Shown: positions 12,159-23,827, numbered from the stretch's first letter. The stretch: DNA of 64,000 nt from Apostichopus japonicus (GCF_037975245.1 NC_092581.1:6973501-7037500), one strand, 5' to 3'. The notes: a model not told the origin generated them from the sequence alone. A program made the numbers and translations.

Positions 12159-12615
12159 AAAAAATGCTTGATGCCTCATAAAACACAAGAAATGACATCT
12201 CAATACACACGACATACTAAAAATGAATGAATTACGTTGACGAATGTGTCGCTTTTGGCACTAAACGATGGCTATGACGACTACCTTGTGTGCCATCCTA
12301 ACATACATAGATAACCTTAGGCTAATGTTATTATTTTATCACATTTTAGCCCGATAACTCAGTGAAATCTGACATCCTGCTACCAAACTACTGTTACCCA
12401 TTTAGAATAATATATAATACACATGTGAATCAGTTTAGCAGGTAATATAAGTCTAATTTATGCATCTACTCACCTATAAAGGAGGGGAAGAGAAACACGA
12501 ACGCTGATCGTTATGATTGATCGGACAGCAACGAGTTGTAACAGAAACTGTCCTTGCGCCCTCTATTACCACAATCAAAATTTGTGGGGGTCTACTAAAT
12601 AGTTCACCCATTACA
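12159..12615 (-). repeat. gypsy 3' LTR
   Basis: Homologous to 18504-18822 but with 139 bp (about 12227-12365) missing from that copy; the missing block is bounded by TGA microhomology. On the minus strand it begins TGTAATGGG immediately after a polypurine tract. Its 3' limit is uncertain because the partner LTR is truncated there. Confidence 0.85.
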
Positions 12616-12630
12616 CTCTCTCCCCTTCTT
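12616..12630 (-). promoter_or_regulatory. gypsy polypurine tract
   Basis: On the minus strand the bases read AAGAAGGGGAGAGAG, directly abutting the 3' LTR, as expected for the plus-strand primer of an LTR retrotransposon. Confidence 0.85.
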
Positions 12631-13299
12631 TATAAGATGTCATCCTGACATGAAATACATATTGTCATGGCAAAATACACTCTGCCCTACGGCATTAAAC
12701 TAATTACAATATCATCAAACCAATTCCTTCTGATGAACACTAACTTTAACATGTTATATACAATAAAGGCTAAAAGTAAATAAAACAACTGTACACTAGA
12801 CTGTTTCTAGGGTTACACCCTATGAACTCCAATACCTCAAACATCCTGGACCAATACCTTATCAAATTATTCTGTACATTTATACTAACTGCATGTATGA
12901 CTTCCACTAGGCATTGACCTAAATTGACTACAACACAACCCACTTGTGTAGAGCAATAATACTACCACATAACCCTTGTGTAGAGCCTGGGAAGGATTGA
13001 AGTTATAAACTCTTTGGTAACGCGTAATCCCAAATGAGAAATACTTCCCTACAGTGTATAAGATCAATAATCACTAAGTACATGAATAAAATGTGAATGC
13101 CCATGTCACATATGAAGATTTCAATAAAGACAGCATGCATATTGGTAGCATCTACTACATGTAAAACAAGCATCAACAGCCTTTCCAGTCTCTAAATGTG
13201 TCTAACCATGAATATGGTCCAAACTCAACATAATTGTTTTTAATTTTTTAATATTTTTTTTTTAAAACATATACTACAGTCACTTAAAACCAATATTCC
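12631..13299. other. gypsy sequence between pol end and 3' LTR
   Basis: Non-coding, AT-rich, inside the element. A short frame at 12885-13067 has no recognisable domain. Confidence 0.5.
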
Positions 13300-13686
13300 C
13301 TAAAACATTGCGACAGGCTTAGGATACCTCATGGCTGATGGAGGTGGATAGCCCGGCTGTTGAAACCACTGGTGCTGCATGGGTGCCATAGGATACCAGA
13401 CATATGGAGCAATAGGTGGGGTACCAGATACAGTGTTAACTTGTGGGTGATGCTGCCGATATGTTGGTACACCGAGTTGGTTATAGGTAAAAACAGTCCT
13501 AGGTACTCTAATTCTAGACGTCCTCACATCCTGTTCAGGCTGCACCTCTGGATCGTTCTCAGGTGGGATTACTCTTTCCAAGTTACCCCCTTCCTCTGTC
13601 GGAGTGTCCAGATCCAGTTGTTGGACATTACCACCATTATCATCAGACAGTGACATCTCTCCTCCAGGAATATTATCAGCTGGCAT
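13300..13686 (-). pseudogene. gypsy pol C-terminal tail
   Basis: A 128-residue frame, acidic then proline-rich, lies just downstream of the integrase C-terminal region in a different frame. I recognise no domain. It probably continues the integrase tail after a frameshift, or is a small extra frame of the element. Confidence 0.5.
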
Positions 13687-13694
13687 TTGACTGG

Positions 13695-14342
13695 CTACAC
13701 ACTGTATATAGGGACATCCCAGTCACTGTCACTAGATTCTCCCTCGGATTCAGTCAGGTTTTGGGACTTCTTGGGTTTCACCTTCTTGGTCTTACCACTC
13801 ACTGGCTGTGGCTCCTCCAATGGCAAGGAATCACATGGCAACAAGAGGTTCCTGTGAAGCGTCCTCTTCCTTCCTTTTCCCCTCTCTGGAGTCAGTTTGT
13901 ACACAGGGACATCGGGTAGGAGTTGTTTGACCACAACGTAGATGTGTTCCTCCCAATAAGGCCGTAATTTAGCCGGGCCTTCATGGGGGGCCATATTCTT
14001 AACAAGCACTCGGTCTCCTGGTGATAGAAAGGTGCAATGAACTCTTTTGTCATAGCTGTCTTTTGCTTTCTTTGACGCCCTCATTGCATTTCTCGATGCA
14101 AGAGCATAAGCTTCCTGCATTCTCCTCTTCCACCTTTCTGCATAGTCTGCAGGATCTCCACTTCCTTCGGACTTCTCAGCTAGGTGAAACAGTAGGTCTA
14201 CAGGGAGTTTTGGAAATCTCCCGAACATCATGAAGTAGGGTGCATACCGAGTGGTCTCACATCTGGTGCAGTTGTAGGCATGCACACACTGTTGGAGGGA
14301 ATCAGTCCAATTCTTCCTGTGTTTTTCTAATTGAGAACGCAC
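13695..14342 (-). pseudogene. gypsy integrase C-terminal part
   Basis: Frame of 215 residues carrying the region after the integrase core: a helical segment with HAYNCTRCETT and YAPYFMMFGRFPKLPVD, typical of gypsy integrases, then PGDRVLVKN and a basic/acidic tail. It is out of frame with the catalytic core upstream; the shift lies at about 14335-14345. Known function of the region: nonspecific DNA binding and targeting. Confidence 0.85.
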
Positions 14343-14790
14343 ATACTTAACAGGGTTCTGTTCATCCTTACAACTTGTCCGTTTCCCTGTGGGTGATAGG
14401 ACATTGTTCTGGAGTGTTTGATACCAGCATGCTCCTGAAGTTTTGAAAATAGTTTGTTTTCAAATTCACGTCCCTGATCGTGATGGAGTTTCCTTGGAAA
14501 TCCGAACTTCATGAAGTAGTCATTGAACAGTTTGTCAGCTGCAGCAGCTGCAGACTTGTTTCTCGTGGGGTAGGCTTGACAGAACCGAGTGTAGTGATCA
14601 ATTACTACCAATATATACTCATATCCTTTACATCTCTCCAAGTGCAAGAAATCTATGGAAACAACTTCAAATGGCTCAGTTGTTTGTATAGGGACCATGG
14701 GTGCAACTGTGTGTCTTGCAGGCTTCTTTCTTTTCAGGCATTCGCATTCCTTTGTAACATAGTGTTCAACCTGCTTAGCCATATATGGCC
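14334..14790 (-). pseudogene. gypsy integrase catalytic core, catalytic Glu lost
   Basis: An RNase H-fold DDE integrase core. The first acidic residue is visible in VVSIDFLHLE and the second in HHDQGREFEN. At the expected 35-residue spacing the conserved Glu of the motif before RMNRTL is Val: the sequence reads GNGQVVRMNRT, with codon GTA at 14369-14371. A single A-to-T change from GAA would explain this. Such an enzyme should be unable to integrate DNA. Upstream the frame also breaks near 14785-14790. Confidence 0.85.
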
Positions 14791-15351
14791 AGAAAAACCT
14801 CTGTCTTCACCCATGTCATTGTGTAATGCCTTCAACACCAACTTCCTATACTTCTCTGGAAGGAGGAGCTGCTTTCTGTTTATGGTTCTCCTCTGTAATA
14901 GTCCGCTGTCATCTATTTCAATCTCCTTCCATTTTCCAAGTAAGATTTGCACCCCCTTCTATTCTTGTCTCCTCTCTGTTTGTTTTGGAAGGTGCCCCTG
15001 ACGTTTGTACTCAAGCACCTTTCCAATAGTATCATCATTCTCTTGAGCAGCTTTTAGGGTGTCAACATCTATAGAGCCAAGGGTTGGTCGTGCTGCAGCC
15101 GTAACAGTCTCAATCGCATCCAAACTGCAAGGTACAGCATCAATGAAGCTAATATGCATTTGCCTGCACAGCATATTGCCTTTGTCAATCGCTTTTAGAT
15201 ACTCCTTTGCTGCTGCTATGACACCATCAGGTATTTCCATGACACAATCATTGACCAATCCTTCCATGTTACCAACATTAATAGGCATTCGTGATAATGT
15301 GTCGGCATCATTATTCCTCTTGCCAGGTCTGTACTTAATGTGGAACCGAAA
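14791..15351 (-). pseudogene. gypsy RNase H-integrase linker and integrase zinc-binding region
   Basis: This frame continues from RNase H after a shift near 15351, where one base appears lost, and includes the [12 protein letters not shown] motif at the RNase H C-terminus. An in-frame TAG lies at 14959-14961, after which the frame continues with LLPEKYRKLVLKALHNDMG, the start of the HHCC zinc-binding domain. The second His part of HHCC is not visible, suggesting a small deletion near 14790 where the frame shifts into the CECLKRKKP Cys pair. Confidence 0.75.
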
Positions 15352-17369
15352 CTTGCAAGTTCAGAAACCCACCGTTGGCCAGTGGCATTAAGACGGGCAG
15401 TTGTCAACACATAGGTGAGTGGATTGTTATCGGTGAAGACGGTGAAGTTAACAGCATACTGCAGATAATCACGGAAACGGTCTGTAATTGACCACTTTAG
15501 AGCCCAAAACTCTAATTTGTTAGAATGATAGTTCTTTTCTGCCGGTGACAACGTCCTGGATGCAAAAGCAATGGCTCGCAACTTTCCTTCTTGTCGTTGG
15601 TACAAAACTGATGCCAGGCCTTGGTTCGATGCATCCGTGTGGAGGATAAATGGCAATTTAAAGTCTGGATATGCCATCACCGGTTGTTGGGTAATCTGAT
15701 CAATTAGAGCATCGACAATACTTTGGTGTTCTTGTGTCCAATTTATCTGTTCCCTCGAATTTGGGCTGTTTTTACTAGTCTTCTTCTTCTTTTTCCCATT
15801 TGATGCTGTATTGTCATTAGTCTTTGTTGATTTTCCAAGGAGGTCATACAGTGGTCTGGCTCTAATGGAAAAATTTGCAACATAACTCCGGTAGTAGCCC
15901 AAAAAACCAAGTATTTGTCTAAGCTCACCAATAGTCGTAGGCGTTCTCTCCTTCAGAGCTAGGACAGGTTGTATCTCTGCAGGGTCCATCTTATAGCCCT
16001 CTTCCGATACTACTCTACCCAGGTACCTGACCTGCCTTTGGAACAGTTTACATTTTGATGGCTTGAGTTTAACACCATGTAGCTATAACCGTTTGAGGAC
16101 TTTCCGGAGATTTTTGACATGCTGGTCAAAAGTTGGGGCAAAAACAAGAATGTCATCCAAGTATACAACACAGATTTGATTGTTGTACCCATCTAAACAA
16201 TTCTCCATGGCCCTCTGGAACTCGGCTGGTGCATTCTTTAGACCAAAAGGGATTCTTCTCCACTCATGTAGGCCCCATGGTGTAATGAAGGCTGTCAGAT
16301 GTTGGCTTTCTTCCGCCATAAACCCCTGGTGGTAAGCCTTCCCTTGGTCCAAGGTAGAAAACCATGAATTACCTGCCAAGCCATCTAAAATATCCTGAAT
16401 TTTTGGGATCGGTTGGTGGTCATCGATAGTTTTCCTGTTTAACTCTGGATAGTCGATACAGAGTCTCAGTGTACCATCTCGTTTCCGTACGCATACCACT
16501 GATGAAGAATAGTTGGATTTGGACCTTGTGACCCAGCCTCGGTTGATGAGATCTTGAAGGTAGTCTTTAACTTCTATGTACAGTGGGCAAGGAATGCTGG
16601 CATAGTTTTTCTGCACTGGTCTTGGATCACTTACATGGATTCTCATTTGAAGATCAGGAACACAACCTTGGTCAAAATCATCTCTTGAGAATGCAGCATT
16701 TTCTTCTTTCAGCATTTGTGTGACAACTTCCCTCTGTTTCACAGTTAAACCTGAGAGATCCACCGGAGGGCACCATTGTTCCTTCTGTTCACTGGCACTT
16801 TCTCTGGCTTCAGGAATAGCACTTTCATGTATGTCTTTGCCCACCTCAGAACCTCCTTCACAAGCATTAACAATTGCTTGTACCCTTAAGGTAATCTCTT
16901 CATCTTCGTCATCACAGGGTAAGTGGAGACAGGATTTGATTGGTTCCACACAACCCAGCATGGTGCGTTTTCTGAGCCACAAATCTCTGTTACTGGTGTT
17001 GATTACTGGAATCTGAACTCTGCAGGAAGATCCCTTGTTAACGGGGACCACCGTCTCTGGAATTTCCAGCCCATCAGGCCACCCTTGTTCTGGATTAGGA
17101 TGGAAGAAAGCAGACAAAGTATTCTGTTCTGAACCAAAATGGACTCTACATGAGACTAATTCCATCTGACCTTTCTTAACACAGATGTCCTTCCTACCTG
17201 TCCTACATCGGGCTGAAACTTGGTCACTTTCTAAGACTGCTTCAATAAGAGACCGAATGGCCCCTTCTCTTCTACCAGGCAGCAGTTTTTGCAGAGAGTT
17301 AACCAAAGTCTTCTCTTCCTCTGTATCCTCAATGACATGACGGATGACATTTGTACCCAGGATAGGCAT
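15351..17369 (-). pseudogene. gypsy reverse transcriptase and RNase H
   Basis: One frame covers both domains and is interrupted by a TAG at 16083-16085. The RT shows [25 protein letters not shown], the [12 protein letters not shown] motif and the catalytic YLDDILVF. The RNase H shows [32 protein letters not shown], a Glu in KLEFWALKW and [10 protein letters not shown]. The N-terminal part contains a Cys/acid-rich spacer after the protease. The protease frame joins by a shift near 17370. The usual metal-binding acidic residues are present, so damage is limited to the stop codon here. Confidence 0.92.
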
Positions 17370-17860
17370 CTCCGTTCACCAGGACAAACAAGCATTGGTA
17401 CTGTAAGTGGCTGGAGTCCAGAATCTTTTGTTCCTAACTTTAAACTGACCTCCACCCAACCACTGTATGGGACATCAAGATCATTTGCCTCTTTTAAGTC
17501 CAACGTCAAGCCGTCTAATAACTCGCCAACAGGTCGGGGTGACTTGTCTACTAGGTGATCCCTTAACCATCTCTCGGGTAAAATAGAAACCTGTGCCCCT
17601 GTGTCCCACAGAACCTTCGTCTGAACACCTTCTATCTGACACTCCACTGCAAAAGACTCACCAACCAATTTTACCACTCTTCTATTTGCAACTGGGCAGA
17701 CAACATCACTTCTGTACTTTGAATCTTTAGGCATATCCTGGGACATTAGACCTTTGTGGGATGCTCTTCGTCCCTCAGGAGGGACCCCTGATCGCTTCCC
17801 GGCTGTCGACAAAACCGTGCAAAATGACCTAGATTGCCGCATTTGTAGCAGTGTTGACAA
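17370..17860 (-). pseudogene. gypsy aspartic protease
   Basis: Contains the catalytic aspartate in VLWDTGAQVSILPERW and continues to GWVEVSLKLGT. It overlaps the gag frame and lies one base back (-1) relative to it, compatible with programmed -1 frameshifting, which is common in this superfamily, although indel damage cannot be excluded. The C-terminal end is lost to a second shift near 17370. Confidence 0.85.
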
Positions 17861-18504
17861 CTATTTCCTTTGTTTGTCTGCTGACACTGAGGGCATCCTC
17901 TGCGTCTCTTCGGTAGTGACTGATGACCAGGTTCTGCTGTTGTTAACACCCTGTGTATCTCCGCCACTTGTGCCTTTAGTGCTTGCACTTCATCATACAA
18001 ACGCTTTCCTTTATCTTTTTGTCCATCAGGTTGGATTTTCTCTGGATTTGAACTTTCCTTTACATCCATAGCAGCCAAAGGACGTCTCTGCTGCATCTTT
18101 TTCACCCTCTCTTTCTCTGTGCATGTCACCAAATTAAGTTTCTCCATGAGTTCCTCATCTGTGAGATTACCATCTGTCAGGTAGGGCTTCATGTCATGTC
18201 TTATATCGGCATCGAGGAGTCCAGTAGAAACAGCATGGGCGAACATGGCATTTACAAGGGGCTTGTCATACTTAAACATGGCATCTGATTCTTTAGAAGC
18301 AAAGAGGACCTTCTGTTTCAATGCCAATGCTCGCAGAAGAAAACTCTGGGGAGACTCACGTGCGCCCTGAGAAACATTGCATAACTCTTGATAGAGGTCT
18401 GTAGCTCCCCTCTCCTGAAAAGCCCGCAAATGTCGTCTCAGTGTGGGTAAATTGAGATTGTCCCTACCTTCTAGGTAGATCCTGAACTGCAGTCCTGGGG
18501 TGAA
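17746..18504 (-). pseudogene. gypsy gag (N-terminally deleted) with zinc knuckle
   Basis: Capsid-like helical region (for example LRRHLRAFQERGATDLYQEL) followed by a basic stretch and a CYKCGNLGHFARFC zinc knuckle (CX2CX4HX4C) near the C-terminus. The open frame runs back into the LTR, because a deletion joined LTR sequence to mid-gag at about 18504. No authentic start codon remains. Confidence 0.85.
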
Positions 18505-18822
18505 AAAAATGCTTGATGCCTCATAAAACACAAGAAATGACATCTCAATACACACGACATACTAAAAATGAAATCTGACATCCTGCTACCAAACTACTGT
18601 TACCCATTTAGAATAATATATAATACACATGTGAATCAGTTTAGCAGGTAATATAAGTCTAATTTATGCATCTACTCACCTATAAAGGAGGGGAAGAGAA
18701 ACACGAACGCTGATCGTTATGATTGATCGGACAGCAACGAGTTGTAACAGAAACTGTCCTTGCGCCCTTTATTACGACAATCAAAATTTTGTGGGGGTCT
18801 ACTAAATAGTTCACCCATTACA
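18504..18822 (-). repeat. gypsy 5' LTR (truncated at its 3' end)
   Basis: Matches 12159-12615 with about two substitutions and a one-base indel, but lacks 139 internal bases and everything normally between the LTR end and gag. The outer edge TGTAATGGG (minus strand) is intact at 18822. Confidence 0.88.
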
Positions 18823-19112
18823 CTGTACATACTTGAATGCTATTACTAGACCAATATTCCCAACAAAAAAAAAGTGTCATTTTGACTGTACAGCTACATT
18901 TTGAGTTAGTCACAAGGAATCAAGATTTACAGTATTCCAAACTCTATAATATTCTGGCTAATCTTCAGCACAGGATCACAGTAGCATTCAAGTACCCATC
19001 TGAGTATAAAAGTGTTGCTGGGAAGTGACTAAAAGTTTAACTCACTATATATATAGCAAAATATAATCAGGATGTGTTTTCAGTTGGTGTTCATTTTGTA
19101 TAAGTGGGTCTC
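18823..19112. other. intergenic, no gene seen
   Basis: No feature recognised; the flanking TSD of the gypsy element could not be matched. Confidence 0.5.
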
Positions 19113-19190
19113 AAGCGGGATAGCTAAGTTCCCCAACCGGGAAAGACTGTTCAGTTAGACCAAACAGTTCCACCCCAAGTAATCCCGCTT
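19113..19190 (+). other. possible structured RNA or complex inverted repeat
   Basis: AAGCGGGAT at 19113-19121 pairs with ATCCCGCTT at 19182-19190. Inside are two further stems, TTCCC/GGGAA (19129-19143) and ACTGTT/AACAGT (19146-19168). Together these would form a three-way junction of 78 bases. It does not fit a tRNA. No promoter evidence is visible, so it may be a decayed element. Confidence 0.3.
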
Positions 19191-19557
19191 CTTGTGACAT
19201 TGCCAACTTGAGCTATTCTTAAATACAACGCTACTTATATTACTCTTGCCTTATCTCATTTTTGTGTCTGCCTAAAAGTTTGAGAGCTGCACATTGAAAG
19301 ATCGGTGGGTGATGTTAATGCCGAACACATATCCAAACCAAAAGTCTCTTGATTACTTGCTTAAGTACTTGTGATGTTACAACCTTGCAAGTTAAAATTG
19401 GTGTCATTCTTAAAACAAATGCGGCAATCAATAATGTCACAGATCCCCCAAGATATGACAGTAAGTTTCACCATTTTTGGTTTTGATGATAATCGTAACC
19501 TTTGCATTCATGATGGCGTATATTGGTGTGTGTGTGCGTTTTTGATGCCCCACTTGT

Positions 19558-19975
19558 AAACACAATTTATCAAGAATGCAATGACAGACCACTTTCATAT
19601 TTAGTTTGTAAAAGTACCACATTAAGTACAAGAAGCCTATTGTTTTTGGTTGGGGTCAATGGTAATTTGGGTTCACCAGGGGTCAAATTGTGAAAACCTT
19701 GGAAACACGATATCTCAAGAAGGGAGTGTCAGACCAATTTTATATCTGTTGTGTAGAAGTACCACAATAAGTACAAAAGCCTATTTTTGATAAAAGTCAA
19801 GGGTCATTTGGGTCACGATGGGTTACATTGCGAAAACTTGTAAACACGATATATCAAGAAGGGCAGGTCAGATCAACTTCATACTTAGTGTGTAGAAGTA
19901 TCACATTAAGAACAAGAAGCCTATTGTTTTTGGTAGGGGTCAAATCGTGAAACACTTATAAACAAGTACACCACC
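19558..19975. repeat. about 140-bp tandem repeat, roughly three units
   Basis: The phrase AAACACGATATCTCAAGAAG (or close variants) begins at 19558, 19703 and 19842, followed each time by a GTAGAAGTACCACA-like phrase and GGTCAA-rich sequence. Periods are 145 and 139 bp. The repeat resembles in style the GGTCA-rich units at 61.2 kb. Confidence 0.75.
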
Positions 19976-21290
19976 ACTATACATTACGTCAGATTCATGA
20001 AGAAAACTGCTCATGTTGCATCATCGAAACCACAATGCGTTTTGCATTCTGTTTTTTTTTTTTTTTAAGTGTATTTTAACATACAAGGTTGAGTACAGTG
20101 CGTTAGGGTTCCCTTTCCCCGGACGATAATATCACACAAAATGGAGGCCACACAAATGTAAACCTTTCTTAAAACTTACTGTGGAAGTAGATTTTATTCT
20201 GGTTGTGTGTGGGAAGAGGGGGGGGGGGAAGGGGGAGGGGCATGAACCACATTCACATGATAGATAACCTGTGAAGCTGAGCTGTACACGATCACCTTCT
20301 CTCAAGTAAAGGTGTGGGTGGGTGGGAAGGGTTATTTACATAGCAACATGTGGATATCTAATCAAATGATGAATAGACAATCAAGTGCCACATGCAGTAT
20401 GTTATGACAATACAAGGGGGGGGGGGAGATATGATCACCAACTTCTGACGGAACACAGTGAGAACACCCTTGTAGACATCCTTTCACCTATTTACAGTAG
20501 TACCACTCATTTAGCATACCACTTGCACAGCTCAGCAAGTTCAATTCGTTTTCCCAGAGCATGTAGTTTATGTTTTCAGTGGACTGTTACAGGTGGAAAT
20601 TAGAAAAAGGGAGACAGAAAAAAAACCCACACACACTGAATACTATTACCACTTAAAATTATACTTGTGGTTACCTTCCTCCATATTAGGTAGTTTCAAG
20701 CCCCTTGAACACTATTTTAATAAAAGTGAACTTTTAATGAGGCAAACTCAGAATTGGTAAGTGGGATCAAACTCAGACTTAGCAGGTAGATTCCACAAAG
20801 TGAATTGATGAACCCTATTCCTTTTGTTGAATCTCATTCATATTAATAAGTAGGCGGGGCTTAGAGTGAATTCCTTTAAATACAAATATCTGTGTTACCA
20901 GTAATATTGGAAAGAGACCTGGTTAGACACCTTTATCAAAAGTTGAATATTTTGTTGTAATTTCTTGGCAAAGAACCTTAGATGTTGTCATTTCTTTTTA
21001 TGTAACTTGACAAGTATATTTTTGCCGCTTTCGATAATTTTGAGTTCTTAATTCTGGCTGATTATTTTTACATTTAATTTTCAGTTTCAAAGTCAACAAT
21101 TCGTTAGAATATTTATGCAGTACTTAATCCAAAACGTTTCAGAGCATGGGCTAATAGACGTTCAAACATTTAGTAGTTCAAAACTCGGTGTTGTTTTTCT
21201 TCCACGTTGACTTATATGAATAAAATGTTTGTAAGAATCAAAAGCAAGTTGTTCTGACAACCTCTTTACATTTTTCCTTAGTTGTACTCC
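19976..21290. other. intergenic with simple runs
   Basis: Contains a poly-T run near 20050-20067, G-rich runs near 20218-20240 and 20415-20428, and otherwise no recognisable feature. Confidence 0.5.
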
Positions 21291-21299
21291 CCCCCTTCC

Positions 21300-21320
21300 C
21301 TCTCTCTCTCTCTCTCTCTC
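21300..21320. repeat. (CT)n microsatellite
   Basis: Uninterrupted TC run preceding a tRNA-derived SINE. Confidence 0.9.
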
Positions 21321-21324
21321 AGAC

Positions 21325-21510
21325 AGACTGCATGGTCAATTGGTTAGAGCATCCCACTTGCAGTCGGTAAATTAGGGGTTCGACTCCTGGCCGGGTCAGA
21401 CCGAATACTTTAAAAATGGAACCTACTGCTCTTGTGCTTGGTGCTCAAGCAATGGAGTAGGGAAAACAAGTGAGTGAGCCACAACTGAAAAAGGCTGTGG
21501 CCGGTGCAAC
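21325..21510 (+). mobile_element. tRNA-derived SINE
   Basis: A tRNA-like head carries an A box (TGGTCAATTGG, 21333-21343) and a consensus B box (GGTTCGACTCC, 21377-21387), the internal RNA polymerase III promoter. The downstream body is unrelated to a tRNA and no tRNA acceptor closes the structure. The tail limit is approximate and no TSD was found. Confidence 0.7.
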
Positions 21511-21589
21511 TTAAACCAATTGGTTAGAAACTGAGGAGTAGAACCTTAACAAATCAACTCTCTCTACCGATCAGGGTAAAGTGGACAGA

Positions 21590-21905
21590 CCACTGGCGTA
21601 GCAAGCGGGGGACAGAGGAAATAATACCATCAGAAATTTTGGGATCGCAAAAAGCGACTGTGAAAAGAACGAGCGATCAAAAACTATTTTAGTCCATGGA
21701 TGTGTAACTGATTGCTCCGATTTGCATCCAAGGGCATTTCGAAAATGAGATATACAGGCCCATATCCCAGGGGAGGGGGCTCGAATGGTTCTGACAACCA
21801 TCATTTCCCACTTGGCACCATCAAATATTGAATTAAGGGGCCACCCCTCCCCTAAGACTCCTCCCACAGGATACTGATCTGAATTCGACCCCCATGGCAA
21901 AATCA
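21590..21905 (+). mobile_element. MITE-like fragment, one end visible
   Basis: Begins CACTGGCGTAGCAAGCGGGGG, resembling the short GC-rich ends of other MITEs here. The matching opposite end was not found. A 111-residue minus-strand frame through it has no domain signature and is probably chance. Confidence 0.35.
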
Positions 21906-23348
21906 TGCGTGCGTGTCTGATTTACAAAGCAGAGTGCTTAATGAGAAAATGGTGACGGTTGTGGGGAGGGGTATAAGGGAAAAAGGCATTTTGCACAGAA
22001 TGCGAAGAACCCGTATTTGATGTAGAAGGTATGTAGACCTAGATCTCATTTGAGAATCACTTCACATCCAGTGATATCAAAAGAAGAACACATGTACTCC
22101 CAGTCTCTTTTCGGACCAATAACAGTGAATAATTGTCGAACAGTGGCACTCCGGGCTTCTGTGAACATTTAGTTTAATTTAGAGTTAAAGATTGAAATAG
22201 GAAAGTAAGAATCTATATGATGTCATGCATGTATTACAAGTTGCAAGTCTTTATGTAATCATTTTTACTTCAACGGTTTTCATTTATGACAACTGATGTC
22301 TCTAACTTTGTTTGTTTACCTTACCTTCTGTTTGTAATTTCAACATGACGTCATATGACCGTAAGATCGGATGTGAAAATACGGCTGAAAATACGTGGCG
22401 TTCTTGTGCAATCAAGTTTGTACAGCAGTCGGAAATTATGGGCTTTAAAGACTAACCATAGTCAATTTGTTTTTACCCTACAACCCCAATCCTTGTCCTA
22501 CCAGTCCTAGGTACGTCCCTGCCTATAAGCTGATACAGTATCAGTATTCTTTAGCAACTAAGATAAAAATATAACATTGTTAATAACATAACATATTACC
22601 TAGGAAGATTTATTGAACATGCCTCAATTTTTTTACTGGTGCGTCCATGGAACTGGAGCAGCAGTTCCATGGAGCGTTGTCGCGCCTATAATTTGTGTAT
22701 ATCGAATTTGCATATATACCAGATTTGCGTGTATACTAATTTTGTGTTTATATACTGGGGCCCCTTGTCGACTTGTCTCAAGTGATCTTCCTTGTAGTTT
22801 CGCACAGTGCTCAGAGTACAAGAGAGGTAAGGTTGTAACTATTACAATCTGATTCTGTTCTCAGGGCTGCCATTTAATGTCCGGCCCCATCAGACAGACG
22901 TGAGTCAACTGAGTCAATTCTCAGCCTTTAGCCACTTTCAGGAATGCTGAGAGAGTGGGTAGCAACTTGTACGCGTTGCCACTGCAGGAGAGCATTGTCG
23001 AATTATCTTCATTCTTTTTGCAAAAAGAATGACCAGAGAATAGGTCTTTTTCAAGTGGTAGTGACGTCGTGGTCTCAAGCCACTTTCTTTTCTTATTTTT
23101 CATTCAATCGTACATACTATTATGAAACCTAACAGGCAATTCTGCTGGTATAATGGGTTACACCAGTTTTGACTAATAGCCCAGCAGTCCATGTAACAAT
23201 TAATGCATGGGTGGTATGGATTATGATCATGCACACCAAACTAGAGGAGTGGACGGTAGTTCTGCTTGCCCCGCCCCTCCTCTCTGCTCCTCTCATCTTA
23301 AAATGGCGTGCACTCCAAAGGAAAAAATAGCTTAGAATAAGCAAACGA
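21906..23348. other. intergenic with two short palindromes
   Basis: Contains a 12-bp inverted repeat at 22644-22673 (TCCATGGAACTG, spacer GAGCAG, inverse) and a perfect 22-bp palindrome at 23010-23031 (CATTCTTTTTG joined to its inverse). No gene was recognised. Confidence 0.55.
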
Positions 23349-23628
23349 GGAGCGTGGTGGCCGAGTGGCTAATGCATTGGTTTTTAATTATATGATCTCA
23401 TGATTGTGGGTTCCATTCCAGCTATCACCATGATGTTGTGTCCTTGGGCAAGACTCCTTTGCATCGACTGCCCCTCTCAATCCAGGTGTATAAATGGGTA
23501 GCTGTGAAGTAACTTAGGAGTGTGCGCTGGATTCTCTGCAGCCAGCCTGATGACCAGGGATTCAAAGCACTTTGAGGTGGCTGTGCCATATTAAGCACTT
23601 TACATAACAAATCATCAAGTAAAATTAC
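23349..23628 (+). mobile_element. tRNA-derived SINE
   Basis: A tRNA-like head has an A box (TGGCCGAGTGG, 23358-23368, of a Leu/Ser-like type) and a B box (GGTTCCATTCC, 23409-23419). The body contains CCTTGGGCAAGACTC and CAGGTGTATAAATGGGTA phrases and ends with GCACTTTACATAAC, a layout widespread in marine-animal SINEs. Confidence 0.8.
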
Positions 23629-23827
23629 TCAGAAGAAATTTGAAAATCGTAAGTCGCAATAAGCCGGAATTGTTCAGAGATTAATAATACAGAATAATGT
23701 CACTATAACTAATAGTAACTTAATTGTTACTACCATCAGTGACCAATGCCCAACCCCACCCCCCCTCGTGCTTCTTCAACCTCTATCCCCACCTATCTTG
23801 ACCCGGGCCTTGGTCCGTTGTCAAACC

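Larger units (their letters stand above)
12159..18822 (-). mobile_element. Ty3/gypsy LTR retrotransposon, defective
   Basis: The minus-strand order is LTR, gag with a zinc knuckle, aspartic protease, reverse transcriptase, RNase H, integrase, polypurine tract, LTR, which is the Ty3/gypsy order. The LTRs share their outer end (TGTAATGGG on the minus strand) and differ by only about two substitutions plus one large indel over some 315 bp. Coding regions contain at least two in-frame stops, several frameshifts and a changed integrase catalytic residue. A deletion fused the 5' LTR directly to mid-gag, removing the primer binding site and gag start. The TSD could not be defined. Confidence 0.93.

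Noticed and set aside
13563-15391. Plus-strand open frames across the gypsy pol region
   Set aside because: Antisense shadows of the pol domains.
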